From Rhipidocladum racemiflorum (taxonomy: Eukaryota; Streptophyta; Magnoliopsida; Poales; Poaceae), in NCBI GenBank assembly GCA_036346355.1, contig CM070581.1:48937849-49001848 (forward strand): a DNA stretch of 64,000 bases. The letters run 5' to 3'. This document shows positions 35,185 to 48,034 of this stretch, piece by piece. The translations under genes and the position numbers were made by a program. Each line of letters begins with the position of its first letter. Position 1 is the first letter of the stretch. A model generated the notes under the pieces. That model saw nothing but the letters and a program-made list of their open reading frames with translations, was not told the DNA's origin and made no database searches.

Positions 35185-36430
35185 TGTTCCGGAAATCACT
35201 GGACCTGTACTACTTGTCGGAGACTAGTGCGATCACCTGGAGCAAAAATACACACGACAGAGGGAACACCAGGAATTGGTGTGGCTTCACTCTACACATT
35301 TTCTGACTCTGTATTGCACTTAAATAGCAAAGCAAAATTAAAACAGGTAACTGGCCATTTAAGCCATGACATGAAGGAAAACAAAAAGACTAGTAATTGG
35401 CCATTTAAGCCATTACATGAAGGAAAGCAAAAATACTAGTAACTAGCCATTTAAACCATGACATGAAGCAATTGCATGTTTGAAATGTGTGCAATATTTT
35501 AATTCTAGATTTTACCAGGAGACAAATATCTCAGATAAATAGTGATGCACACAATAAATCTAATAGCAGGCTACACATTGTACTTCCAAACATATATATA
35601 CTAGTCGAACGATCACGAACGACTTACAGTTGGGCTTGTTGAAGAATTGGAAGTAGCGCAGTATAGATGCGCTCGTGAAAGTAGTTGACGATGAGTAAGA
35701 TGCAGAGCAGTCACGCTGAAGCGCTGCCCAAAAACCTTATTGCCGCCCCGTGTAGGTGAACTCTGCTTCAATGGCTCGGAGATACTGCTCACATTCCTTC
35801 ACGGTGCACGCCGAGGAGGAAGGTCGCTGAGGTTCAATCGCTTAACACACCAGTACAGAGTTCAGAGAGGAGCAGGAAGAATGTAGGAGAAATTCAGTGT
35901 GTCAAGCCTGGACATCTCCAGGTGTTTATATAAACGCGCACTAGTAACTGACAGCATTATGAGCATTATGTCAGTTGAATACGGCAGTTACTAGTCACTG
36001 ACAGCATAATGTCAATTAACTCGCTAGAAACTAACAACGTTTATGACACTTATACTGAATTGAAATATATGTTTAAATCTCATTTAAACAGAATGACTAG
36101 AGAGATAATTGCAAGATTCAGCAAAATAAAATATGAATTCAAAGTGCCAGGAGACACACTACGACGCGACGCAGTCGCGAAGTCACAAGTCACACGAAAA
36201 AACGCGAATACGCGCGCGCGTGCGTGTGTTTAGCCAGTATTCACCCTATGCCATCCTCATGCCAAGTGTCACATTAATCAAGAGGTGGCAAGGACTTCAC
36301 CTTTTAAATTGCCCTTCCTCCACTTGGATAGGCAAATGGTACTAAATCATGCATGCTATGGAATTAAAGGAAATGGGCCACCCGTGGGCCAATTTTTAAC
36401 ACTGCAAAGACTACAAAACCTGAACATGCA
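35185..36430 (-). mobile_element. 5' LTR of copia element X (interrupted)
   Basis: X LTR of about 316 bp when the nested Z LTR is set aside (35185-35476 and 36407-36430). It contains three 46-bp tandem units around GGCCATTTAAGCCATGACAT starting near 35347, 35393 and 35439. The primer-binding site adjoins its left edge. Confidence 0.8.
35477..36401 (+). mobile_element. Solo LTR, copia-type family Z, copy 2
   Basis: It starts TGTTTGAAATGTGTGC and ends CCAATTTTTAACA, 925 bp. Flanks TTGCA (35472-35476) and CTGCA (36402-36406) form a TSD with one change; the X copy at 29.33 kb shows the uninterrupted site with CTGCA. Confidence 0.88.
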
Positions 36431-36463
36431 ATTGGTTAATGACTACCAATGCTAGGATTAAAT

Positions 36464-36614
36464 TGTTATGATATGGATAGAATCCGTATCCCCGGAGAGA
36501 AGGACTATCCATGGTGGGTGAATCTAAATTAATCTCCAGGGGTCCTCCACTATATATATAGGGCATTGCCTTGTACAGAAATCAATCAATCTAATAAAGA
36601 GAGAGATTTTCCCC
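36464..36614 (+). mobile_element. 5' LTR of copy B (3' part deleted)
   Basis: It matches the 3' LTR of copy B up to TTTTCCCC and then switches directly to leader sequence. It contains the TATA-like CTATATATATAGGG at 36550-36563. Confidence 0.85.
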
Positions 36615-37570
36615 TGACAAAAAAAACTATTGTTTAGCACACTATTGGAAGCTCCATACCCTGGGTTTATTTTCTGGCTTTTGCCATGTTTAATATGTGG
36701 TAAATTGTTTTTTCTGATATATAAGTAATTCTGAAAATTGCTCAAATATTAACGAAGAATTGCAAAATTTGCTAGAAATTTTTGAGGACATGAGTAGTTG
36801 GGATTTGATTTCAGTAATGAAGGAACAGATGCAAGACAATTGGTGTCTAGGAAAACACACATGAGGCTTGATTCTTTAATTGGCACCAGGAAACGGGAAG
36901 TGCTTCGTCCCTCATGTGAGCCCTAGGGGCGGGTTGACCTGGCCATGAGTCGAGCTGACGAAGACATTCATTACATGTTTTCACTCCCAGCCAACAGAAT
37001 TACATAAGATGTAATTAGCATTATGCCGCATTTAATCGATGTTGGGATTTATTTTATGTTATTAAGTAATGCTGGAAAATTGATGTATAATTAATAGAAA
37101 ATTGCTAAATGCTAGGAAAATTCTGGGAGAATTGTGATAATTATCTACTGAATAGATATAGACCAAAACTTTATTGATTCAATGAGGATGCATGCAAAAT
37201 AATATTTTACCATTAGTAAAATTTCGTATTGCTTGCATATAGGATATGTCGGACATCGCAAAAAGGGAATTTACTGTACTTGCCCTGGATGGCAGCAATT
37301 ATCTCACTTGGGCAATGGATGCCAAAATCAACCTGACAGCTAGAGCAATTGGAGTTGCTATTGCCCAGCCTGAAGCTGGTGCACTTGCTATGCCAGAACC
37401 CGGAAAATGCGCTGCTTTACATTTCCTGAGGCACCATCTTCATCGAGACCTGAAGGCCGAATACTTGATGGAGGAGGACCCGCTTATGTTATGGAATTCC
37501 CTTAAGGAACGCTACAACCAATGAAGATCCGTGTTGCTGCCAGAAGCACAACGCGAATGGACCCTCCTAC

Positions 37571-39790
37571 TGTGACACTACGGAATGGTGTGACATTATT
37601 TAACGTGAATGTTAAGGTCAAAAACTTTATGAAATGTGGAATTAAGGTTAAAACCATAGGGTATGGAGGTTAATAGCGTTTCCGGGCCGTTTCCAGGGTT
37701 TTGGGCCTTCCCGGGGGAGTTTGGGCCTAAAAGAGGGGGTTGTGGGCTTTGGTGGGATGGAGTAAGAGTCCATTTAGGACTAGGAATCAGATTTGGGGCT
37801 GGTAAAAGGGGGTTCCCCCTGCCCTTGGGGCGCCCCATCCCCTCTTGTGCGCCCCCTCCTCTCCCTCCAAGCCTTAGCCCCCCCACCTTCCCCTCTCCCT
37901 TGCATGCGCCCCCTCTCCTTTGCCCCATTGCTCCCCACCTCTCCACCACCTATCCTCCACCCCCTTGCTGCCCTAGGGTGGCCTCCCCACCCCCTGCACC
38001 TCGAGGATCCATCCATTGGAGCGAGGAGCGAACCGGGAGGAGATCCATTCAGTTTTCGTGCGTTGGGCAAAGGTATGGCCATGGGAATCCTTGGGGTTGG
38101 TCTAAGTACTATTCTAAGGATTATTATCAAGTTTTTAGATCAATTGGTGGTGCTGGATTTGATTATATTAGATGGATTCTTGAGTTGGTCACGTTCTCTG
38201 TTTCGGACAACATGAGCAGTCGACCTAGGGTTCGGTTTGCCACCACTTTAGATTCCGAATTTGGTCGTACCGATGTTGAAAAAGTTGTAGATAATTTCAT
38301 TATCTTTCCATGGATATAAAGAACGTTAAATTCCGCCCAGCCGTTTCAAAGTTATGATCGTTTTACCGAGCGTATTAAAATCTGTGACGTGATTGGAACA
38401 GATCACAGTATTTTGTAGATTAAACAACTTTAGAGTCCGAATCATTCTTTTCCTATACCTATAAAAAGTTGGGAAATTTCCTAAGCTATGTGAGGATGTA
38501 CTCGTTTAATTGATTCGGAGTCTCAGAACCCAAGTTATGCCTTTTGGAAGGCTGCTGTCCCGACGGGACAACCGCTGTTTTCGGGTTTTGCGAATAGTTG
38601 GCAATGTCGGGGTAGATGAGGGATTGCGTACTGTTTTGTTGGCTTGATTGTGAGTGTGTGGTCCCTATGTGCAGGTGATGTGACCCCGGGAGGGCCTACT
38701 ACTTCTCGCCAATCCGTCGCCCGTGGTTGAGGCAAGTGTATTGTAATGGATAGCGGTTTGTAGGTTGCTAGTTGAGACTAGATGGAATTGTTTTATATGA
38801 TATGATCACTTGCCATGCTTTAATAATTGCCAATGATATGATGAGTATGTTTATCATGTTATGATGCCATGTGTTAATGTACAAGTTAATTATGATGTTG
38901 GCATATTTGCATACATGGCATGATTACATGGCCCGGGTGGTGAGAAAGTCATAACTAGTCCGGGAAGGTCGGTGAGAAAGTTATGACTAATCCAGAGAGC
39001 CAATGAGTAAGTCCTACATCGTGATTCCATTCACCGCGGTGAACGGAAGCGAGGAGTAGGCACCCTCCATCTTCGGGATGGAAGGGGGGAGAGGGTGCAC
39101 ACCGACGGGTGTGTACTCAACCATACCGGTATGAGTTTCCAGGAGATATATGCATCGCATTGCATTACATTGCATTGCATTATATGAGGATGTTAAATGA
39201 GGATGATTTATAATGATATGCTTACACTATGAATATGAGATGTGTATGATGTTGTATGTGAAAAGTGGTGATGAAGGTATTGGAATGTATTTTCTTGTTC
39301 CATTACATTATACTTGCTGAGTGATGAACTCACGCTTGTGTTTATGTTGTTTTTCTTAGATACCATAAAACTGGCATGCGGGGAAAATGGTTTAGCTACA
39401 CATCTACACGTAGCTCCACACAAATTAGACAGTGTTATCATTTGGAGTCATGATAATGAAAGTATTGCCATGAAACTTGGAGTATTGCTTAACTGTGTGC
39501 TCGGTTTTATTATTTGATTCGTTTAGCTCATGAAGTGGTTGAATGCTTTATCCTGGACTTATATTGTTGCTATGTCACATGTTATTGCTGTTTTAGATGC
39601 TTTCCATTATGATATAACTTGTGATACTGTTGTTGCTCCTTCAATTCATGTTAAAACAAAGAAGATGCTGCCGAAATCTCGGTTTTTAGCATGTGCGCCT
39701 TTGCTGGAATTTATGTTTAATTATGGTATTTAGATGTTGTTTAGCTTATATTTGGTAGCATTCAGGCATATTAAATGCCGGGGTGTTACA
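37571..39790 (+). mobile_element. Solo LTR, family L, inside gag of copy B (TSD CCTAC)
   Basis: It starts TGTGACACTACGGAATG and ends CCGGGGTGTTACA, 2220 bp, with perfect TSDs CCTAC (37566-37570, 39791-39795). The uninterrupted target is visible in copy C near 61.49 kb. The long frames in 37663-38319 come from the C-rich LTR leader. Confidence 0.95.
39025..39133 (+). other. Palindrome block in LTR L4
   Basis: 109 bp with the same four hairpins as at 13321; the first palindrome carries the same A/C mismatch as L2. Confidence 0.75.
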
Positions 39791-40524
39791 CCTACGCTTT
39801 CAGGATTTTAAATATGTGGCAGCCTATAATTCTGCAATGCACAAACTTGTCGCTAAATTAACATTTTGTAACCAGAAAGTTATTGATGCTGAGATGATCG
39901 ACAAAACCTTGTGCACCTTTCACCCCAACATGATGATACTACAGCAACAGTACCGTCATGCAAAGTACAAGAAGTACTCTGAGCTTATTAGTGTTCTGCT
40001 AGAAGCAAAAAAACATGATGAACTCCTGTTGAAGAATCATGATGCAATTGCTAATGGAAATCAAGCATTGCTCGAAGCACATGCTACCGCTCAACTGGCT
40101 AGTAATAGCCATGGCTGCAAAAAAGACCAAATGTATAAGGGGAATAAATGAAAGAATGGCAGAAACCAAAAGAGAAAGGACAAATCCCAATGGAAAGGTA
40201 AAGGGAAAGGTACTGGAACCTATCAGCTGCAAGGTCTAGCCAATAAGGCACCTAACCCTCCTCAGTCGTGCTTTAGGTGTGGGTGCGTTGGCCATTGGTC
40301 ACGTACCTATCGCACCCCAAAGCACCTTGGCGGAATTTTACATGAAATTCACTGGGAGATTCCAGAAGAATCAAGAAAAAAAGGTTGAGGCACACTTCAT
40401 TGAACAAAAAAGTGGGAAGAAGGACAACAACGTCACTGACCCTACGGTCAAGTTCAAAGAAAGCGTTCTCTGATATGGTGACTCGCCCATGGAGGAAGAT
40501 GACCTTCTTGGTAGTGAACTTGTG

Positions 40525-43500
40525 TGTCACGGTCCCGAATTCGAATTCGATTCTAGCGGCTAAGTTTCGCATCAATTAAGTTTTAGCCGCTCTTAAGGTC
40601 AATTCCCGGCTTCAGTTAATATCCTAAACTGCCACTTAGGAGTATCCCAAGCTTAACCGAAAGTTTAGAGCCAAAAATTTCAGTCCGCACTCGTGACTTT
40701 CAACCAACTTTGGAGCCTTGTAATTGGCAATCTATAATGACCTAGAGTGCGCGGTTTACATGGCTGTGAAGTAAAAACATTTCTCTATATAGTGGTGGAG
40801 TCATCTCGCCAATCCGGTGTCAAACACTAATTTTAAACTTGGCTCAAAAAGTGAATCTAGCGCTGTTTTGTGTTAGGGGACTTAGCCAAATGTCTCTTGT
40901 ATGTAGCCTTGTGTGTGGCTTGTGGGCATTAAATAACAGCAATTGGACACACCAAAGAGCACAAAACAGCAGCCACACTTACTCCAACGCAGCAGCCCAC
41001 TTCCTTCTCCCCCAAATCGCATTCTCCATCTCCCTGGCTGAAACTCCTCCAAGGGGGAGCGTTCCCCCCCCCTCCATTGCTGCCCCTTGAAGCTTCCCTC
41101 CCCTCCATCCTCCTCTTGGAGAGCCTCCTCCATGGGTAAAGCTTGAAGCTCCTCCAAGTGCAGCAGCAGCTCAAGCTCCTCTCCATCCAAGCCAAGCTCC
41201 TTCTTCATCCCCATGGCACCTCCTTGAGGGAGGCCAAGGTGAGCCCCTCCCCCATGGCTTGAGCTACTCCTAGAGGGTCCCCTCATGCTGTTTTGGATGC
41301 CCTAGCTCTGATTTGGGGGAATATTTGGAGGGAAGTCCATGTTCTAGGGTTTGGAGCTAATGCTGATTTTCGAGCAGTTTTCAGAGCCACTGTTTTTCGT
41401 ATTTTTGAGCAAGTTAAAAGCTTCATCTCACTGTCCGGCTGAAGAATTAGTTGTATACAATCAAGTTATCTTTCATTTCCAACTGGAATCGATTGATTTC
41501 GTTAACCTAGCTGAAAGTTATGTCTATTTTAGTGCATGCTGCTCTGAAAGTGCTGATTTTGTGTAGCTGAAACTTGTGGTGTGAATTAAAAATTGTTAGA
41601 GGTTGAATTAGAAATTAATTTTGCCTGTGAAGTTGTGGGAAATTTCGTCTAGATTGTAAAAATGTCATCCTCTACTCAATTTCATTAAGTATAGCAATTT
41701 ATATGTTGAATTTTGTGCATGCTGTCCTGAATTCAGTTTTGCTGAAAATTCAGACTTGGGGCTGAAGTTCAGAGTTTAATTGCAAGCTTTAACTTTGTAA
41801 TCTGAATGTTGTGATGCAAGGTAAAGTTAGATCAACCTCTTGTGGTCTGTTAGAGTTCAAGAAATCAATTTTTAGGTTAAGCTTTCAAGAGTTATGCTTG
41901 TTTAGAGGAATATGCTTGTTGTTTTCAGATTTTGCTATAGAATAGAAGTAGAGAGTAGCATGGTAATTTTTGTTCTTAAGTTGGAATGAATGTTTGCACT
42001 TTTGGAGCTAGCTTGGATGATACATTGGGTATCTTCATTTCATATGCATTTAGTATTTCATTTCATATGCATTGCATGCACCTCATTCATGCATTGTAAT
42101 CGTGTAGAGAACGAACACGTGGAGGGTGACGTGGCCGCGGTCGAGGGTGATCACGGTGAGCAAGTTGTTGTTGAGGATCCGGCAGAAGCATCAGGCAAGC
42201 ACCTAAGCATATTCAACCTTTATGTAAATGTATTTTTGTGAATAAACTGCTAAATGATTGGTTAAGTGATGCATTAGGAATTTAATTGAGGGATAGGTCT
42301 AGATCCCATTTGCTGCACATACACCCGTTGGTAATTGTTGAACACATCCTTTGGAGCTAGGCTATGGGTAATATAATTGAGTCCATGCTTAGTTCGCTTA
42401 GAAAGTGGGTTGGGCCAAGTGACAGAAGGTTCTGTCGCTTGCGGTCGTCAGTATTACACATACTGCTGTACGATGAATTTGGATATGGGAAATGTTTTGG
42501 AAAGGTTAAATTGTGGACCGGGCGGGGGAGTTGGTTCATTTGAGTATGGAGACTCAAATGTGTAGCCCCGTCTGTGTCGGTTAAGGACCGATCCGTAAGT
42601 GGAATAAGATCGAGCACACCTGGTTGGTCTCATGCCTGATTATGGTACGGTAAGCCACTCTTCCTCGCATGCTGAATCGATGGACCGTAACTCCCTGTGG
42701 TTGGATGTGGTTGAGGGCGAGGCTTAGGCCGGCTCTCGAGCGCCAAGCCGGGCTTGGGGCAGCTCGAGGGGGTGCTAGGTTTTCGGACCGCAGGGGGACG
42801 CTTCAGCGATTGGGTATGGATGGGAGGGGGTTGACACGAGGCCCTTCGTGGTATGTGTCGTGCGATCAATGCTTCCCTGTAGGGTTAAATAAGCGATTCG
42901 AATTGCCGCGCTCTCGGATATGAGCACGCTTGGTCCGAACTTCTTCTGCATAGTAAATAACTTGAACTTGCAACTCGCCGTTGGAATTGAGCTTGAAAAT
43001 GGTTATGTATTGTTCTACTTTAATTGTTGTTACTTTCAACCTTACACTAGAAATAAGTGCGGTCTGTAACTGCTTTAAAGTTGTAATTGGTCTAATTGTC
43101 ACACTTATATTACAAATGTTAATGCTTTTTCGCACCTTTACCTTAAGTTTACTCCTTGCTACAACTAAATGCATAATCCTTTGGAGTCGGTCATATATGG
43201 ACCCCCGGGTAAGTCTTGCGAGTACCTTTTGTAATCATGCTTCTGCTTTGTGGTTTTCAGGTGAGGATCAGGTGGGTGGATGCGAGTTCTGCCCTTACTG
43301 TCTCTCGGTGACCGGGCGGGGCACCGAGTAGAGGCTTAGCGCGACATCGCTGCGCCGGAAGTGTTCGAGCGAGAACACTTCCGGAGAAGTTTTATTTTGC
43401 TAATGTGTTGCGATTTGATTCATTTTGTTGTATAGATAGCCTTCTAAATTGTGTCTCGTCGTTGTTTAAGTCCTCGTCGTGTTCCGTGGGTCGTTTCTAT

Positions 43501-44025
43501 ACTTGCGATCGTGTTGCTGTTGTGGTTGTTGCATTACTTTTGGATATATATATATTGCAACTGTGTTTTCTTGTCTGCTGAGTGGATGTCCATATTTATA
43601 GGAAGGTCATGCCGAATTTTTTCTAGTTTTTGTTGGCTTGGTGGTTTTTTTTGGGTTTTGGCTAGTCGTGGGTCTTTGTGCGTTGCTTTCGGTTGGGTCG
43701 GGGGTCGTCTGGTTTTGTCTTTGTGCGAGGTGTTTTCGCTTGCGCGTTTGGTCGTGAATGTTTCGAGTTCGTTGCCCCCTTTGTGCAAATTGAGTTGATA
43801 ACGGCATTGGAAACCGGTATGCGGGGCGATCCTGGGCGAGTTCGGGTCGCATACCAGGGGAATACCGGGATTATTATCGAGTTATTCGAGTGGGTTTGCT
43901 GTTGTCTCATTCGGGCTTGGGTGCTAGCACTGCGAGCGCCATCGGCGGTCCGTTGCTAGCCTTCAAATCCGACGAGAACGACATGACATTCGAAAACCCG
44001 AGGACGATCTGGGCGGTTCCTCACA
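40525..44025 (+). mobile_element. 3.5-kb solo LTR-like insertion M (TSD TTGTG)
   Basis: It begins TGTCACGGTCCCGAATTCG at 40525 and ends CGGTTCCTCACA at 44025, flanked by perfect TTGTG (40520-40524, 44026-44030). Removing it rejoins the gag frame of copy B. It has an EcoRI-like GAATTCGAATTC word at the start, a pyrimidine-rich part at 41.0-41.3 kb and TGT/GTT-rich sequence at 43.4-43.8 kb. No retroviral domain was seen, so it is best read as an unusually long solo LTR; a short non-autonomous element without recognisable LTRs is the alternative. The open frames inside show no motifs. Confidence 0.82.
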
Positions 44026-44379
44026 TTGTGGAATTCCAAAAGAATACAAATGTTCCCCAGGAGGAGGAACATGACTTATATGGAAACTTGCAATAGTTTC
44101 CTTGTACCCCTTTTTGATTTATGTCGCATTTCCATTAGTTGAGTCTCCTTAAGAGACTCATATTATCAGTTTGAATATTTATGTTCCTGCATGAACATTT
44201 GGTCTATGCTCCTGTTGAGCAATTATCAATAATAGTCAATTAAGGTGTTTTTCCAGAATATTTGCTCATTCTTGTGCTATGCTTGTCCTATATTCTACAA
44301 TTTTTCCTGATACAATAATTGTTTGATTGTTAAGTCATAACTTTAATATAGAACAAAGTATAATCCAACGAAGGAGGAA

Positions 44380-47300
44380 TAAATTTGTCTAGAAGATAGC
44401 TATACCACACTAAGTGATTTGAAAATTATGACTATCGCCAGAAGCGATGATGTTATAGTTGGTACTGGAAGAATGCCATATTATACCCTGAGTCCAGTCG
44501 TACTCATTTATATCTTAAAGACATTCGTCTGAATGATACCCATATGCAGACAAAGAAAGAGGATGGTACTGAATACCTACTCATGGCTAAGTTTAATGGG
44601 CGTAATAAATGTGTGGTTGAAAAACTTTCTCCCTTCATCTCTTGGTTATACTACACATATATAAAACCTGAAGTTTGTGTTGCGATAAAAACCCAGAGAT
44701 ATTTAAAGATCTTGTAGATTGACTGGGTAATCTTGAGTTGAATATTATGATAAAACAATTAGTAATTCTGCTGGCCAAAGCATAAAGACTTTCCTAGACC
44801 TGAAGATTTCTTATGCCCTGTTTGTGCTATAGGAAAACTTACAGTTAGATCCTCTAACTTATAGAGGAATTACTGGAGAAAATTCAAAGTGATATATGTT
44901 GACATTTTCAGCTCCTGTTGGGCCCTTTCAGATATTCTATGACTCTTATCTACTAGGAATCATGCTTCTTCCAAAATAATTAATTGCCCAAATTTTGAAG
45001 TGCCTCCTTTCCAGAAGAAAGAATCAAGTCTATTTAAATAGACAATGCTAACGAGTTTAACCTCAAAAGCATTTAATGATTATTATGTGGCCCTGGAAAT
45101 TAATGCATAACTTTTAATACCTCATGTCCACACATTAGAATGGCCTTGTAGAGTCATTATTAAAGGAATAAAATTTATTGCTTAGCCACTTTTGCAGAAT
45201 AATAGATACCCACCAGTTGCTAGGGCCACGCAGTGCTGCACACCGCGATATTAATTCAACTCAAATCAACTGCATATTATGGAATTTCCCCATTGCAAAT
45301 AGTGCATGGAAGAGAATTAAGTATTTCCCATCTGCGGAAAATTTGGTTGTGTTGTATACATGCCAATCTCTCCACCACAGCGTACCACCATGGGACTTCA
45401 CCGGAAGTTGGAGACCTGTACACGGCTCGGTACGCTGATTGTACTAAGGACATTTCCGGCATTAGGGGGAGATAAGTACCACAATAAAGAATGCCGAGTC
45501 CTTAGATCCACACACTAAAGAAACCGAACATGAAGTTCAGAAAGTAATAAATCTGCAACAAATAAGCTAATAATCTGCCAAATGCCTTCACTGATCACAA
45601 GGTAGTGGAAAGATCTCATATACCTGCAGTATATGCACCTGAAAGAATGGAAATATCCTAGAAGGATATTGAACCCACTCTTGACCCTCATGATAAAATG
45701 ATGGGGAGGTCTCCAGGTGCACGAGACTCAATTTCGCGGAGACGTCCGTAGAAATAGAGAACCAAACAATTGAGAACACTACCCATGACAGTGGAAGAAG
45801 CTCAACCTGATGTTGAGAAAATCCCTGAAGTGAGCCATCTAGAAGATGGTAACATCCATGAAGTGATCCATCCTGAAGATGATAACCCCACGTATATTTG
45901 TGCGCACAAACCAACGTTGGAAAGTCGGAACACCCAAACTTCATCGTTGTGGGAAATCACGTGGAGCTGGAAGAAATTAATAAAGAGATATACATGGAGT
46001 GATGCAGGAGAATTATATATAAAGAATGACTACAATTGTCGACATATTATGCCTCTAAAAAACTGCTAAAATCTGGATCCAGAACCAAAGTCCATGGCAG
46101 AGTGCTAGGAGCGCTCATATAGGGTCAAATGAAAGAGCAATTGAGGCAGCGCTCGCTTAATAAGAAAAAATTCTTGGTCCTGTTGACTGAACATTTCCTG
46201 AAATATTCCCTGTAGGATCAAATGGATTTTTCATCCTGAAGAGATATGAAAATATCCAGGTGGTGAGATATAAAGCGAGGCTTGTAGCACATGGATTTTA
46301 GCAGAGTCCTATCATCGATTACGATGAAACCTGTTCTCCTTTAATGAGTGAAATAACGTTCCAAAACTTAATATTGATGGCAGCAAGCTTAAACTTATCA
46401 ATATAGTTGATGGATGTAGTAACCGCATATTTATATGGATCACTGAATACGGATTAAAACAGTCGGTAAGGATGCGGTACAACTGACTTAGTAAATTCCT
46501 ACTGAAGAATGGATATTCAAATAATGACGATTGTCCCTGTGTGTTCATAAAGAAATTCCAGAGTAGATTTTGCATTATCTCGATATATGTCGATGATTTG
46601 AATATCATCGGAACTACAGAGGAAATAAAGGAAGCAAATGCTTACCTCAAGACGGAGTTTGAGATGAAGGATTTGGGTAAAATCAAATTTTGCTTAGGCC
46701 TGCAGCTTTAGTATTTCCTAGAAGGAATTTTAGTACACCAGTCTGTTTATACCAAGAAGGTATTTGAAAGAACATGGATAAATCTCATCATTTGAAAACC
46801 CCCATGGTAGTAAGATCCCTTGAAGCGGACAAAGACCCATTTAGACCAAGGAATGAAAAATGAGAAAGTATTTTGGACTTGGAGTCCCATACTTATGTAT
46901 CTTGTGAATTGCATAAAGTCTGATATTACGTTCGCAATAAATTTGCTAGCATGAAACAGTATAGTCCCAACCAGAAGATATTGGGCTAATATTAAGACTT
47001 TACTCATATACCTCTAAGGTGCCTAAGATCTTGGATTGTTTTTCCTGAAGGACCAAGACTTCACCATGGAGGAAAATATGGATGTTGACTATCTGTCTGA
47101 TCCCCATAGTGCCAAAATTAAGACTGATTTTGTATTTCTCTACGGTGGTACAACCATTTCTTGACGGTTTTTTAAGCAGACCGTGGTAGCTAATTCTACC
47201 AACCACTTAGAGATTACAGCCTCACGTGAGTGTGTTTGGCTGAGACATGTAATTAGCTATATCCAGGAGTCATATGGCTCTAATACCATCGTTACCCCTA

Positions 47301-47515
47301 CGATTATTTATGAAGATAATAAATACTTGTGCTACACAAAGTGCAAATGAGTTATGTAAAGGGCAATATCACGAAGTATATCGCTCCTAAAATTTTTCTA
47401 TCCTCACAAAGTCCGAAAGAATAGTGAGGTGAAGATATTACAACTAAATCATATGAAAATCTAGCAGATTTGTTCACTAAGTCCTTGCTAAAGCTATTAG
47501 CATTGGAATGAAATG
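44380..47515 (+). pseudogene. Copia pol, copy B (degenerate)
   Basis: Ordered remnants on the + strand: pre-integrase/integrase entry (SWLYYTYIKPEV) at about 44.64 kb; integrase core with DNANEFNLKSI near 45.04 kb; integrase C-terminal part around 45.28-45.47 kb; linker with EEAQPDVEKIPEVSHLEDG at 45.79-45.85 kb; reverse-transcriptase entry VRYKARLVA at 46.26 kb; the catalytic box SIYVDDLNIIG at 46.58-46.61 kb; and RNase H ending ENLADLFTKSL at about 47.46-47.49 kb. Frames change repeatedly and stops are frequent, so no product is possible. Domain order (integrase before reverse transcriptase) confirms Ty1/copia. Confidence 0.85.
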
Positions 47516-47787
47516 ACTTAGAGATATGCATAGTTCAGGGGGAGTAAATCCTGAACCATAACCCCTTTTGCTCAATCCTGAAGATTATTATTTATATCCT
47601 GAAGATTATAAGTTGTGCTCTTTTTCTCTCCGTGAGTTTTCCTGAAGTTTTCTCATATGAATGTTTTTAATGAGGCAACTAATGTAACACAGAGTGTGAG
47701 TGCAATGTACTCTTTTCTCCATCCTTTTTTCCTACTGGGTTTTTGGGAGGAGTTTTTAATGAGACGTGCATTACGCGGTATTCGCCC

Positions 47788-47796
47788 AAGGGGGAG
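47788..47796 (+). other. Polypurine tract of copy B
   Basis: AAGGGGGAG abuts the 3' LTR start TGTTATGATATGG. Confidence 0.8.
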
Positions 47797-48034
47797 TGTT
47801 ATGATATGGATATAATCCGTATCCCCGGAGAGAATGACTCTATCCATGGTGGGTGAATCCAAATTAATCTCCAGGGGTTTTCCACTATATATATAGGGCA
47901 TTGCCTTGTACAGAAATCAATCAATCTAATAAAGAGAGAAATTTTCCCCTTATATGGTATGCTTCTCCTTCTGTTCGTGTGCTTGCATTGGGGTGTCGTC
48001 GATTGGCGTGGGTGACCGATCTAGTTTCACAACA
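47797..48034 (+). mobile_element. 3' LTR of copy B
   Basis: 238 bp, complete, ending TTTCACAACA before the TAAAT duplication. It has the CTATATATATAGGG motif near 47885-47898, and the same layout as the 241-bp LTRs of copy C. Confidence 0.9.

Larger units (their letters stand above)
37246..44096 (+). pseudogene. Copia gag, copy B, split by two solo LTRs
   Basis: The gag pieces are 37246-37570, 39791-40524 and 44026-44096. It starts at an ATG right after GCATATAG, a splice-acceptor-like site. Residues LALDGSNYLTWAMDAKINLT and LKAEYLMEEDPLMLWNSLKE mark the N-terminal domain. A TGA at 37522 interrupts this part; after the first LTR the frame reads through FQDFKYVAAYNSAMHKLVA to a stop near 40150. 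The zinc knuckle CFRCGCVGHWSRTYRTP at about 40.27 kb has its last Cys replaced by Tyr. The last piece ends at TAG 44096, and the reading phase is kept across the TTGTG target of the second LTR. Non-functional. Confidence 0.85.
36464..48034 (+). mobile_element. Ty1/copia element, copy B, with two nested LTRs (TSD TAAAT)
   Basis: It is bounded by TGTTATGATATGG (36464) and TTTCACAACA (48034) with perfect 5-bp TSDs TAAAT (36459-36463, 48035-48039). 5' LTR 36464-36614 is incomplete, the rest of it, the primer-binding site and the GC-rich leader being deleted. 3' LTR is 47797-48034. The shared LTR part has 6 substitutions and one 2-bp indel over about 150 bp, so it is clearly older than copy C. Nested insertions: a family-L solo LTR (37571-39790) and a 3.5-kb solo LTR (40525-44025). 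Own sequence without them is about 5.85 kb, close to copy C (5.95 kb). Confidence 0.93.

Noticed and set aside
37663..38319. 218-residue plus-strand frame
   Set aside because: Entirely inside a solo LTR; its sequence is the C-rich leader and following LTR, with no protein motif.
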